Below, one piece after another: positions 24,062 to 35,251 of a DNA stretch of 64,000 nt. The position numbers and the translations under genes were made by a program. Under the pieces are notes generated by a model. That model did no database searches and had not been told where the DNA came from. It was given only the letters and a program-made list of their open reading frames with translations. This DNA is from Neofusicoccum parvum (lineage: Eukaryota; Ascomycota; Dothideomycetes; Botryosphaeriales; Botryosphaeriaceae): contig CP087218.1 of the NCBI GenBank assembly GCA_020912385.1, forward strand, positions 1,364,001 to 1,428,000, read 5' to 3'. The number at the start of each line of letters is the position of its first letter. The stretch's first letter is position 1.

Positions 24062-24359
24062 AAAGATTGCTGAGGTGATGGTGGGGCAGGGTGGGAGTTT
24101 TGTTGGAATACATCAGAATGTGAGCAGAGCATGACGCGCATGAGGAACTGGGAGAATTTGGATGATTTTCTCATGGAAAGCGGGAGTTGGGATGATATAA
24201 TGCATTGGCGGGCTGTGCAGAGCATAGCATGGTTTTGAGCAACAATGAATGCTTCTATCATCGTGATGTGCCTTCGTGTTCTGAAAGACTTCAAGGCAAA
24301 GATCTCAGAAAAGCATGACATGGTCTGCTCCTGGGAGCTACAGCTCAGCGAAGCACCGT
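24062..24359. other. Convergent spacer, HPPD / HET gene
   Basis: This 298-bp tail-to-tail region has nothing beyond presumed 3' UTRs. Confidence 0.5.
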
Positions 24360-26847
24360 TTATCCCAAAATCAACTCCACCTCCTCCCTCTCCTGGCTTT
24401 CCCACACCCCCTTTCTGACTTCTCCGATACCCTTTCGATACGCCACGCCATCTATCCACTCAACCCAAAGAACGTTGTAAGATTGCGGCATCTCTCCTCC
24501 CAGTGGCTCTTTCCACCGCTCTCCACCCTTTGCTCTCCACATCATAGACACGGCGACAAGCTCAACCCGGGTCGGAGACTGCCCATCACCAATCAGTGTA
24601 CCCGCATCCAACTCTCTACCCGTGGAGGGATCGTGTGGCCACAATATACCATGCCGCTCCCCTAAGCACCCACAAACACTATCACAGGAGTGGTCAGGAT
24701 CGACGAGCTCATATCCCTTGTGTGAAGATTTCGGGAAGTCCACTTGGAAATAGGCTCGATGCGTGGAGCAACAAAGATACCGTCCAGTGAGAGCCGGCTG
24801 AGAGGTTATATCTCCGCTGTCACTGTCACATTGATCCTCGTTGCCGTTAAAATTGCGCAGAGGGACCGGATAGTTGAATTTCACGGCGCCCGTTGACTCG
24901 TGAGTGTAGTAGAAAGAAGGGGGGTATTTGTCGTTGTCTTTGGAAAGCAACAGAGACCTCCCCATGGTGTCTGGAGCATCCGGGTCGAGTACGAAGCTCG
25001 AATTGGAGTCAAGGTCGATTGGCCATCGGGACCAACCCGGTAGAAACGCCTCGTCCAGTGCATCAGGTCTTGAGTACCGCATTTTCCAGACGTACCACTC
25101 ATTTTGATAGGCGATGTCTAATGACACAGATTTTGCAGTTTGCCGTGTTGACCAGCGCACCAGAGGAATAACGCGCTTCATGTAGTCCATCGGATAGTAC
25201 CAGGTGTCGCGGTCATACAGAACAAAATCCTCGTTCCTCCAGAGAGACGCATCCCGCAGTGTGCCTTGCCAGGCAACCCATGACCATATTGGGGCATGCC
25301 GCTCAGGTGCCGCTGCGCTCCGAGGATTCCAACGTCGGCGAAATGTGGATTCACACGGAGAAATGGGATCACAGTCCCACGACTCAGTTCTCCAGATAAG
25401 GCACATGTCCAGAAACATCACCGGTAACCCCCACAGAAAGCCGCTTCTGAAGCTCGGCGCAAGGGCGGTGGCGATTCCCGAGAAGGCATCCATAGCATCC
25501 TCGCTGAAAGTGAAGTGCCGTTCGCTGTAGGCGAAAGCGAGGGCCTTGTACGCCTCCATATTTGGAAACACCGAAATCGTAGACAACGACGCTTGGCGTA
25601 TCAGGACGTTGTCATTGTCCCACTGTGCACAACACTCGGGAGTGGGTAGGAAACCAGTGTCAGTGTGCTCTTCCCAGAAACACGCCTGCCCACATTCCCA
25701 TCTCACTGAGTCAGCGACGAAGATGAGCCTTCTGCGAGAGAAAATATACTCTTGGAAGGTCCAGCCTCTCCTGTTCCACTCAGTATCTCCCAGCCCGCCT
25801 TCGCTGGGCCGATTCAGCCGCGTGCCGTTAGGAAGGTCAAAAACACAAAGATTGTTGCGCGGCTTCGATATTCCCTTCAAGCCTCTTAAACCGGAGTTTG
25901 CGTCGATGCTGTCCGCAGCGACAATGGTGAGGGTAGCATTTGCATAGACGGCAGCCATGTTGTTGACCAGATATTCGCGTGTACGTTCATCATCTTGGGT
26001 GATGCAGAGCGCGTCGACCCACAGATACCTCTCTCCAAGGAGTGGAACGAGGCCAATGGCATCCTTGACGGTTTGAGACACGATGCAATCAGTTTGCAGC
26101 AATGCGCCGGGGTTGCACAAGTTGTCCAGGTTCTGCATTGTTGTTTTTAAGGCCTCGCAATTGCCCCAAACATAGCTGAGTGCAACGTATGCGTCGTCAT
26201 CATTGGCCTGAACGAGCCGGTGTTCAAAGGTATCAATGAGCCAACAGAGTTGAGGACGCGGCAGAGAGCTGCCTCTGGCCAATGAACACATCTTGCCGTG
26301 TTGTTGTTCGCAGGAACTCTTCCAGTCCACAATGAGGTTCTCGTCAATCCAGTGACGGTCCAAGAATCGTCCTTTCCCCGCAGCGACAGAGTGGCCTTCC
26401 AGGCTGGTAAGCAAGATCTCGCCATGGAGAGTGTGGCCCCCCGAGCTGCCCGTGGGTCCTCCGAGTCGAATTTCGTTTTCGAAATTAGACATGAATGTCT
26501 GGTCTCTGTCCGTGTTATGGTTCTCGTGTTCATCATGGCCATCATCATCCACCGTAAGTCCTGGCAGACTGTACCTGAAGAACCATCTGAAAAAAGCTTT
26601 GTGCGTGTCGCATTTTGCGTCGTTGAGAAGCTTGTATCTATGGCCGATGGATATTCTTTCGCGCCTTTCCGGCTTCCTCAACACGTCGAAGATTCGCGTG
26701 CAAATTTCACACTCATTCTCGGATATCCGTTAGTTGGATGGCGTCCTGAGGCTTTATCTCACTTACTGTCTTCGAATCATCTGGCGGTCGATGAGGTCCG
26801 AGCGTTAGCTCACTTCCCGCTTCCAATTCTGCGTGAGGTTGTTCCAT
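24360..26847 (-). CDS. HET-domain (heterokaryon incompatibility) protein
   Basis: Two exons give 812 residues. A short first exon (26847-26767, 27 codons) is followed by a 49-nt intron (26718-26766, CTAAC branch motif) and a long exon (26717-24360). Without the first exon there is no in-frame ATG at the front of the long one; the join reads SKTNECEICTRIF. The HET domain core is at roughly residues 200-350: YVALSYVWG, RYLWVDALCITQDD, VYANATLTIVAAD, then WNRRGWTFQE. HET proteins trigger non-self recognition and programmed cell death when incompatible hyphae fuse. The long C-terminal part has no recognised domain, and no NACHT or ankyrin partner is fused. The specificity is unknown. Confidence 0.9.
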
Positions 26848-27363
26848 ATCGAATCAAGTCGCAACACCACGCACGATGCTACGCATGTAAACCTAAGAAA
26901 GGCCTCTGGCGGAGACGTGCAATCATGGACCGCTGCTCTGGTAACGGGATAAATGTACCAGTCGTGCTTGAGATGCTTTCGCACTTGAGATAGCGGTGTT
27001 TTTTGGTGTTGCTGGAATTGTTGCCGACAAGGCAGCGAAGGAAAGATGGCGGGGTTGATCTCGCCCCCGCAGAAACTGTGTCAGCTTTTGCCGCTTTCCC
27101 CAAATCTAAGGCAAACGGATCACCAAATCTCACTGCTCATATTCATTATCTGCTATACCCGGATATCAACTTCGCCGACTATCTAGACACATGAGAGATC
27201 GTCATCCGTCATTAACCTCAATCGCTCCTAGCTAATCAAACCACCGGCTAGCCAGCAGGCCAGTCAAGGGGAGCAGACAAAAAAACGCCACGCTTCTTTT
27301 TTGGCTGGACGACCCACCCAACAATCCATTCGTGATACAAAATTTCCGAAAGCAACGCTTCAC
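26848..27363. other. Intergenic, HET promoter and GCP2 3' region
   Basis: This 516-bp spacer has no recognised gene. It should hold the HET gene promoter and the 3' UTR of the gamma-tubulin complex gene. Confidence 0.45.
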
Positions 27364-30234
27364 TTAATAGACCGTCTCCCCCTTGACATTAACTCCCAAA
27401 CCCAGCCCCTCGCTCGCCGCGCTCAACCGCGCGCACAAGCTTAAGAATACTACCGTCTCCGTCGCCGCATAGTAGTTCAGCGTGTCGAGCAGAATTCGCA
27501 AGTGCTTCGTGAAATTGTCTTCGTATTTCTGCAACAGGTCGATCATCTTCCCGAGCTTGGTGGGGTCGAAGGCGAGGGAACGAGTCGACGCATTCTTATC
27601 AGTGCTGGTAGAGGCGGAGGCCGCGTTGGTGGCCAGGTCGGCGTCGGCCGAAATCAGGTAGCGTGAAAGGGAGGCCGTGTAATTGGCGAACATGGTGCAG
27701 GTATTAAGGATTTTGGAGTTGATCTTTGAAGACTCATGTTAGCTCCAGTTCGCGGACTGTGAGGTGAGGGCACTTACCTTGAGGAGCTTCGCGTTGGTAA
27801 GCATGCACTCCTTCAAGCATGTTGCCAGGAAATCCACATGGTCCTGCATCAGCTCATCGACCGTGCGTTTTACTTGCGGTCCAGCCCCGATAGATGGGTC
27901 GCCACTTCCCTCCGCTGCTGATGTTGTTCCTGCCGGGTCCACTGCTTCCGACATAAAAACATCTGTGTTCTCCGCCGCCGCGTCGCCCTTGCTTACCGCG
28001 TTGAGCCGTGACATCATGCTCTGCCAGTTGGGTTCGATGACTTCGGCCGTGCTGTAGTAAAGCAGCTGCTGTACAAAGACCAGCATACGCGCGCGCAACG
28101 TCCATGCCTTACGCTTCCACATCTCGATCTTCGGGTTCGATGAGCGGTGCTTCCAGCTGCGAACCTTGGAATGGTCTGCCCAACTTCCAACAAGAAGCGT
28201 CTCAAGATGGCGCAAGGAAAGGAGATAGCGAAAGAGTAGTTGATACCGAGTCAGTGTAACACGGCTAACGACAAGGGAGAGAGGGAAGGGCATGGCGTAA
28301 TCCAGGACCAGAGCATCGAAACCGATGATGTCCTTGTCATCGGTGATGGTCGCGCTTTGCGCTGCTGGGGTATAGTTTGAGAAGCTTCCTGTCGCAGCGT
28401 CCTGGTCTAATCCAGTCACAGTGACAATTTTCATCAGCCAGTTTGTGAGGCCGATCTCATTCATCTGGACCTTTACATCTTCCTTGTAAGGGTCTTCTGC
28501 CGCTACACTGCCGGGCTGGCGAAGGACAATATCCAACAACGACTGGAGTTTGCCAATGTTGACAATCTTGGCTGGCTTCTTGAGCTCGGAAGTGCCGAGT
28601 TCGAGGAAGTAGGAGAAGAAATCGGATCGATCGAGGAAGAAGTAATGCTTGAGTGATCGGAGGCGAGCAGGGAGGGCATGAGTCGTGAGAAGGAGATGAA
28701 GGAGAGAGGAGTTGGCGTAGGCGTATGCGCTGTTGACGTTCTCCAGGAAACGAGGGTCGTCGAAGCTGGTTGGTACGTCTTGCACCCTTTTGCTGACATC
28801 AACACCGCCACACTCGCGCACCACATTCAGATATTTTCCAGCGAGTAAGACTTTGTCTTTCACAGCCTCGAGTTGTGGTGGAACAAGACTTTCCCGGATG
28901 GTGTAGCGCTTCTCCCAATACTCGTCCGTGTAGTCCTGATCAAGTCTCTCGCGCTTGATGCTCTTCTGCTCCTTAATCAGAAATTCTGCATGAGGATCCT
29001 TGATCGCTCCATGGTGCAGCCATTCGTTCAGCATTGTCATGTACGGACGACTGGCCTCGCGTAGTAAAGTCGTGAGTAGCGTTCTTGCTGCGGGGTCTCC
29101 GGCCATGGACGCCAATCGTTTTGATATTAAGCCCAGCACACTTCCACCTTTGCACACCTTTTTACTCCCTATTGAGCCTTGCGCTATGTTGCCTCCTTCT
29201 CGTAAAGACTCAAGAATATCCTCAAGATTCTCAGTCTCGTCAAGATCATCTTCGTCTTCATCATCCAACAGAGCATTTGCCTTCAAGACCTCCAGACCCA
29301 TGCTGTATAGTTGGTACAGCATGTGGCTCGTGGGCTTTGTGTGTAGATTAAGGAGATGAAGTGTGAAGGTGGTGTTGGTAAGCATCTGGTGTTCCAGCTG
29401 AGCCATAAGCACCAGGTAGTCTTTGAGCAGCTTCCGGACAACGGCGCACAGTGCATGATTGACTGCGCCGTACTCGTCCCTGCTCTGGACTTCAATGAAG
29501 GCCTCGAGTGCCGAGTAGTGCGTGGCCATTTTGAGCATTGACGTCGTCAGATCGCGCAGGCTGGGGTCCAAGCCGGGAGCTATGCTGAAGGAAGGACCCA
29601 TCAAGCGGCTCTTTTCCTCCGACGGGTTGTAGGTTGCGGTGAATCGAATATACTGGCCCTCGAAGCCCATGAAGACGAACAGTAGGTCCTCGATTATAGC
29701 AGCCTCTTGGGCCTCGACGGAAAGCTCGGCCAATGCTTGCGGTTGCAGGTCGACGGGAGCTAGTGAGGCACGCTGGGGAGTGGATATGCGGGAGGCTAGA
29801 GGGGCGGTGGTATGGGGAACGAGTGAGGCCTGCGGCTTCCACGGCTCTATTGCCAGTCAGCGGTTGTGTACGGAAGTAATATGGGACAGCATACCCCGTG
29901 GCTCATCTTTCTTTGGTTCGGCTGTTGTTGGAGTGGTTGGAGCACTCTGCCTGGACGGGCGGGTGTCATCCCTGCTTTTCCTCGAATTGGAGCGGCTGTC
30001 GTTGGGATGCTTGAGCGGAGCGCGCTTCACGGTGATTGTCTCGCGGGTGAGGACGTTGTTGCGCTCGGTGCGGCGCTCAGTGGTCTTGCCGGCGGAGTTG
30101 GAGCGCGAATGGGACTGCGAGGTGGAATGCGACTGCGGATCGCGGGTTGAGGTGGAGGCGACGCGTGGGCGGGAGGAGCTGGGGACGCGCTCATGGTTCG
30201 AGTAGTATTTGGAGTTCGGGCGCGAGGAAGACAT
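27364..30234 (-). CDS. SPC97: Gamma-tubulin complex component 2 (Spc97/GCP2)
   Basis: Three exons can be joined: exon 1 30234-29895 (Ser/Arg-rich, low complexity), intron 29848-29894 or one base off, a long central exon to about 27779, a short intron, and a last exon from about 27727 to 27364. The product is about 900 residues. The GCP motif QEAAIIEDLLFVFMGFEGQYI opens the gamma-tubulin ring protein N-terminal domain. The C-terminal domain with RSLKHYFFLDRSDFF, TYSTAEVIEPNW-like sequence and KHLRILLDTLNYY completes it. It would act at the spindle pole body with gamma-tubulin and GCP3 to nucleate microtubules. It is divergent from the Atg37-like gene. Confidence 0.92.
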
Positions 30235-31295
30235 GGCGGCGATTGGGAGAGTCCATGTGGTGTGTGCAGAGCAGCGCAATGTTTGTACACGCAGAGCTGG
30301 CCGGGCAGTAATCGCGGGGAGCGCGTCGCCTAGCGCGCGTCGGGCTGTGGCTGGTGGCGCTGTGGCGTCGCCGTGGCGCAGCCCTACGAAAACACCCACT
30401 CACAACACCTTCCGCCTTGCGAGCATTCTCTGCGTCAAGCGCGCCATGCGGGGCGTCTACACGATGGATTTGCATGTCTAATCCAACCGACAGTGGCTTT
30501 CTTGACATCCAGCGTCGTCTCTTCATCCACCACCCACCACAGCCTTTAACTGGGCTCTCACCTCGCTGGTAGCGTGCCATCGCGTCTTATGAGTGCTACT
30601 TTCGGCCAGGGGTCATTCATCCGAGGTCCAAATGGACAATGACGAAGGTGTGTCTGTCCAGAGCACATATTTCCATGTACAGCATACCAGAGCGTGCTCT
30701 CATTCAAAACGCACGCCTCAACTCTGTTCAGGATGTGCTGAGTGGCCGTATTGTACACGCACGATCTATACTTCTCTTTCTCTAACCTGAAGCCTGTGCG
30801 GAGAGATCTGACACATCAGAGAATTATACTCCTTCCGCACAGACATCCGAGGCCATTTCATAACGTTGCTCGCTATAACGCATCGGTGTTTCGGCAGCGG
30901 GATGTTTAATCATCTTCATGCAGGCTTGCGGGAGACGCGCAGAAGACAGCGAGGACGGATTGAGACGTATCTCGACAAGACAGCCAGTCTCGCGACAGAA
31001 AGCATCAAGCTGCGAGCCAACTTACACTTGCACTTGCAGCATCGGACTGGAACGGGACCCTGATGCCGGCGAGATGTCGGCTCCACCTTCCAATCCTGAG
31101 CCTCGGTCCAGGGCGGCATGTGTCTCGCGCCGCGAAGGCGACTGCGGAGGAGACGTGATCCACGTCTTCCCCAGCGCCACGACACGTCCCGACCGTCTCT
31201 GACTTCGCATGTCCGCTTCGCCGCCCCACCCGCGACCCTCCCTCTGCGCTTCATGACCCCGCGCCAAGTCATCGCAACTGAGCATTGGCGCTGAT
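30235..31295. promoter_or_regulatory. Divergent promoter region, GCP2 / Atg37-like
   Basis: This 1.06-kb head-to-head spacer has no RNA gene or convincing coding frame. Confidence 0.45.
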
Positions 31296-32479
31296 ATGTC
31301 CGACTCTGTGGGTATGACGCACCCAGCAGCTCCCCCGACCCAACACGCGACCACTGACACCATGGGCGTAGATAGAGTCTTCAGCCATGCCCTCAACACC
31401 GTCAACAAGATCCGGATCGGCTCCGAGAAGCCACCCTCGCACGTCCGCCTGAAGCTCTATGGCCTGTACAAGCAGAGCATGGGTACGCCCGCCCGCGCTC
31501 CCGCACCTCCACGCTTCCCGCATTCCTAACGCGACCCGCAGAGGGCGATGTCGACGGCATCATGGAGCGCCCCGACGGCGACGACGAGCAATCGAAGAGG
31601 GCACAGGAGAAATGGTAAAGACCTCCTCCCCCCGCCCCACCGCCACCCGCACACCGTGTTGAACACCGCGCCAGGGACGCCTGGAAGCAGCAGAACGGCC
31701 TGTCGCGCACCGAGGCCAAGCGCCGCTACATCACCACCCTGATCGACACCATGCACAAGTACGCCTCGCCGAGCCCGGACGCCCGCGAGCTGGTCGCCGA
31801 GCTGGAGTTCGTGTGGGACCAGGTCAAGTCGAACGTGCCGTCGTCGTCGTCGTCGTCGCCCCTCCAGACGCTGGGCATGCCCTCGTACCCCACTCTCGGC
31901 TCGTCCGGCGAGTCGCACGAATACCCCAACCCGCAGATACAGGCCTCGCAGATGCGCGTGCTGAACCCGGGCGGCGGCGACGGGGCGGTGGACGACAACG
32001 AGGAGTTTGTGGACGCGCAGGACGACTCGGGCGGCGACCACGACCACGACCACGACCCGGCGACGCAGGACCGCCTCCGCGGCCGGGCGACGTCGCGCGT
32101 GCGGTCCGCCAGCGACAAGCAGTGGCGGCGCCGCGTGGAGCAGGCCCTGGTCAAGATGACGGCCGAGGTGGCCGCCCTGCGCGAGCAGCTCGAGTCGCGG
32201 CGGCTGTTCCAGCACACGCGGCGGCGCCGCTTCCTCGCCTGGGTCGGCTGGTTCGTGTGGTTCATCGTGAAGCTGATCGCCGCCGACATGGTCATCCTCG
32301 GCATAATACTGCTGTGGATGCGCCGCAAGAAGGACCGCCGCCTCGAGGGCGCCATACGCGTGCTGCTCGGCGACGCCGTCGTGCAGATGCAGCGCGTCGG
32401 GAGCCAGCAGGTTGCCAACATCGGCAAGATCCAGCTGCCCAAGCTCCCTGCCAAGCTGCCGACGAGCAGGAAGAGCTGA
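31296..32479 (+). CDS. ATG37: Membrane-anchored acyl-CoA-binding protein (Atg37/ACBD5-like)
   Basis: Three exons (introns 31483-31541 and 31615-31674) give 354 residues. The N-terminal acyl-CoA-binding domain spans about residues 25-120, with FSHALNTV, KLYGLYKQS and, after two splice joins, KWDAWKQQNGLSRTEAKRRYI. A Ser- and Asp/His-rich linker and a coiled-coil stretch (QALVKMTAEVAALREQLESR) follow. A C-terminal hydrophobic helix WVGWFVWFIVKLI...VILGIILLW is followed by a basic tail. This order matches yeast Atg37 and human ACBD5, tail-anchored peroxisomal proteins in pexophagy and lipid contact. Peroxisomal location is inferred from that family. The coding sequence is unusually GC-rich at third positions. 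Confidence 0.87.
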
Positions 32480-33951
32480 ACGCCGCGGCCCGGTTGGATG
32501 TTTCTCACTATTCTTTGTACCCCTCCAGAGACGATGGGCTTGATACCACACAATATCGATCACGGCCGTCACGATTCACGAGAGAGCGTGGTCGAGCGGA
32601 ATGTAAATTTTTCTCTTTTCTTCCCCAGTTGCGTTTTGGAGGTACTACGTGGGCATATTAAACCAGCCCAGAGGTACGGGATTTGGCCTGCCCCCAAGGT
32701 GATTTCTTGATATGTACAGTAGAATTGTACAGGAAAGGCTACTTCCTTTGTGTGTCTTGCTTCCTGTTATTGTCTATTATACTACAAAAGATTTGAATTC
32801 TCCTTACGAAGCCTTTCTCTACTTCGAGTAGAAACCGGATGATCAGGAAGTGGGCAGGCAGAGATTTCGTAGACCCGAGAGGTTCCTTTTGAATTCGTCG
32901 ATGATCAGGCCACTCGTTCTCTCACTTCTGTTTTCTGTGATGCATGCATGGTCTTGGTGACAAGTCACTTCGTAGTTTTCATCAAGTAACATCACCTACC
33001 CAACAGCGCATCAAGCGCTGCCATTTATGCCGCCAAGAGGTATCATTCATTCGTCTCGACTAAAACACTTGTGGAGCATTTGTGGTGCCACTCTCGGAAA
33101 GAAACATGAGTGTAGTACAATAATGACTCTGAGCAACACTTGTCCCACCCGAAAACCAACTATTTCTGACAGTTACTGCACGGCATCTTCAACATGCATG
33201 GACAGGGAGCGGGAGTGCAGAAAGGCATGTGCCTTTCCGTTGGACGGAAGTGGTGTTACAGGGGGTGTGGAACAAGCATGTCAATAATGTTGTGCATCGA
33301 CTTCGGACATCGTTACTAGGTAGAGTTACTACAGCTAAGAGGGGTGCCCCAGAATTGACATCCTCTTCGATCGCTCCGCTGACGAAATCGGAAGAGACAG
33401 ATCTACCGGCGCAGATTGGTGCCTTGACTTAAGCTTTTGTTCCAAATATCAAGCTGTTTTTGCTGCTTGAAGGCGTCCCCGATCCTGAACGTCGACATCC
33501 ATCCAAGCTCTTAGTCTTAAGACGGCCGTATCTTAGGTGAACAGATCTGAGAGACCAGACTATTCCATAATAACATTGAGACTGTCCCAACTTTTCAACC
33601 TCAAGTGAGCACATATGGCCCAAATCGATAGATGTTACCATGAAGCGGCCATAGTAGCATTGAAAACTTGCTATTCTTCCTAGCAAATGTTTCATGTCTT
33701 CTCACAAAACGGATAGATCCTGTGCGCTTGTCCTACAAGTTCCATCATTCCAGTATCCATGATTATTCCACAATGTTCAGGTCACGTCCAATCCAGCAAG
33801 ATTGGTTCACGCAGCCCATATCACCATTACGGTGTCGTATAGTGTTAAAGATCTCATGCTCCTAGCATACAAATTAAAAACAATACCTCCTACCTACCCT
33901 TCCAATCTACCCTCCCCGTACCCAAACCCAACCCAACCCAACCCACCCACC
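32480..33951. other. Intergenic region
   Basis: This 1.47-kb stretch has no recognised gene. It becomes C/A-rich over the last 60 bp before the ATG at 33952 (CCCAACCCAACCC-type leader), probably the 5' UTR of the secreted protein gene. Confidence 0.45.
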
Positions 33952-34546
33952 ATGCTCCCCACCCACCTACCCCTCCTCCTCCTCCTCCTCCCCTCCCTCC
34001 CACCCACCACCGCCCTCGACCCGGGCTGGACGCTCCTCAACCTCACACACACACCCACGCTCCCAGGCAACCCCACCACGCCCGCCCGCAACGGCAGCAT
34101 AACCTTCACGCTCGCCGGCAGCGCCGCGCACAGCGCGCACGCCTGCGCGCACACCTTCGCGGCCCCGACCCCAGCCGCCGGCGGGCCGATCGCGTGCAGC
34201 GACGCGTGGCCGGACCTGCTGTACTACTGGCGCGACGGCGGCGGCGGGCGGGTTGAGGTGGATGTGTGGTATGCGTATCTGGACTGCACGTGAGCGCCTT
34301 CCCCCCCTTTTGCGCTCCTGGGCGGGTGGAGATGCTGATGGGTTGTTTCGCGGGTGGGGCAGGCCGGACGGCGGCGCGGTGTCGGAGTCGGGCAAGGTGG
34401 AGCTGCCGGCGGTGAGCGGGGTGGAGGAGGAGGGAGGAGGGGGCGGGAGGAGGTGGTGGGGGAGTGTGTTTGTGCCGGCGCAGGAGGCGAGCTCGACGGC
34501 GTGGTATCCGGGGCAGTATGAGGAGGTGTGTCTGAAGCGTGAGTGA
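33952..34546 (+). CDS. Small secreted cysteine-containing protein (AA1-like candidate)
   Basis: Two exons (intron 34290-34362) give 173 residues. A clear signal peptide (MLPTHLPLLLLLLPSLPPTTA) is followed by a mature part of about 150 residues with four cysteines spaced as two possible disulfides. A beta-rich pattern (NGSITFTLAG..., VEVDVWYAYLDC) and the cysteine spacing loosely resemble the Alt a 1-like (AA1) fold of secreted ascomycete proteins; this is tentative. The last codons before the stop overlap a GTGAGT sequence at 34540, so a further intron and a slightly different C-terminus are possible. It could be an effector or a cell-wall-associated protein. Confidence 0.65.
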
Positions 34547-35251
34547 AAGGTCGAAGGGGTGGTGAGGGTGTCGCCAAGTGCGTTGGCCTTGTTGGTGGAT
34601 TGGCAGGCATTTTGATGAATGCTGATTGTTGGTTAGTTGGTTGAGGGTTCAGCCTCTTTCCCCTGGCCAGGAGTTACTAAACTGCTACTGTGTCTTCTGT
34701 CGGAAGGGCACCTCGAACGAGCTCTTACGTTCAATTTAATCTCGTGTCCGCAGGCGCTTCAAAGATCCTGTCCCTGGTAATTATATCAGCTGCACACGAC
34801 CCACGAGACTTCGACTAATTGTATCAGCATATCCGCAGCCGCTGAGCCTTCCGAGCAGAAATCAATAGCATAGAAAGTTAGGAAGTGAGAGCGAAGAAAG
34901 ATATGGAATTCACATGCTTCCCACCCTCAACTCCGACGGCTAAAGACATTCAGGGGAGTGGATCACTTGACGTGAAATGATAGTGGTAAAACATCAAAAG
35001 AAAACGAAGACTAGTACAACTGTATACTCCGGCCGTGACCATGTGAATGCATCATCGAATTCCCCCTCCAGAGAGAAGTTGCCTCTCATCTTTTTCAAGC
35101 AATAAAAGGCTGTTTCGTTGACTACCACCTTCCCAACAAGGCATTTCCCTTTCCTTCCTGACTCCTTGACTCTCTTTCCTAGGACCAACCACACCCTACA
35201 ACGCGCGTCGAAAAGACCAAGAAGAAAGAAATAACCCCTCTCTCATCTCCT
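34547..35251. other. Convergent intergenic region
   Basis: This 705-bp stretch separates two gene 3' ends; nothing else was recognised. Confidence 0.45.
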
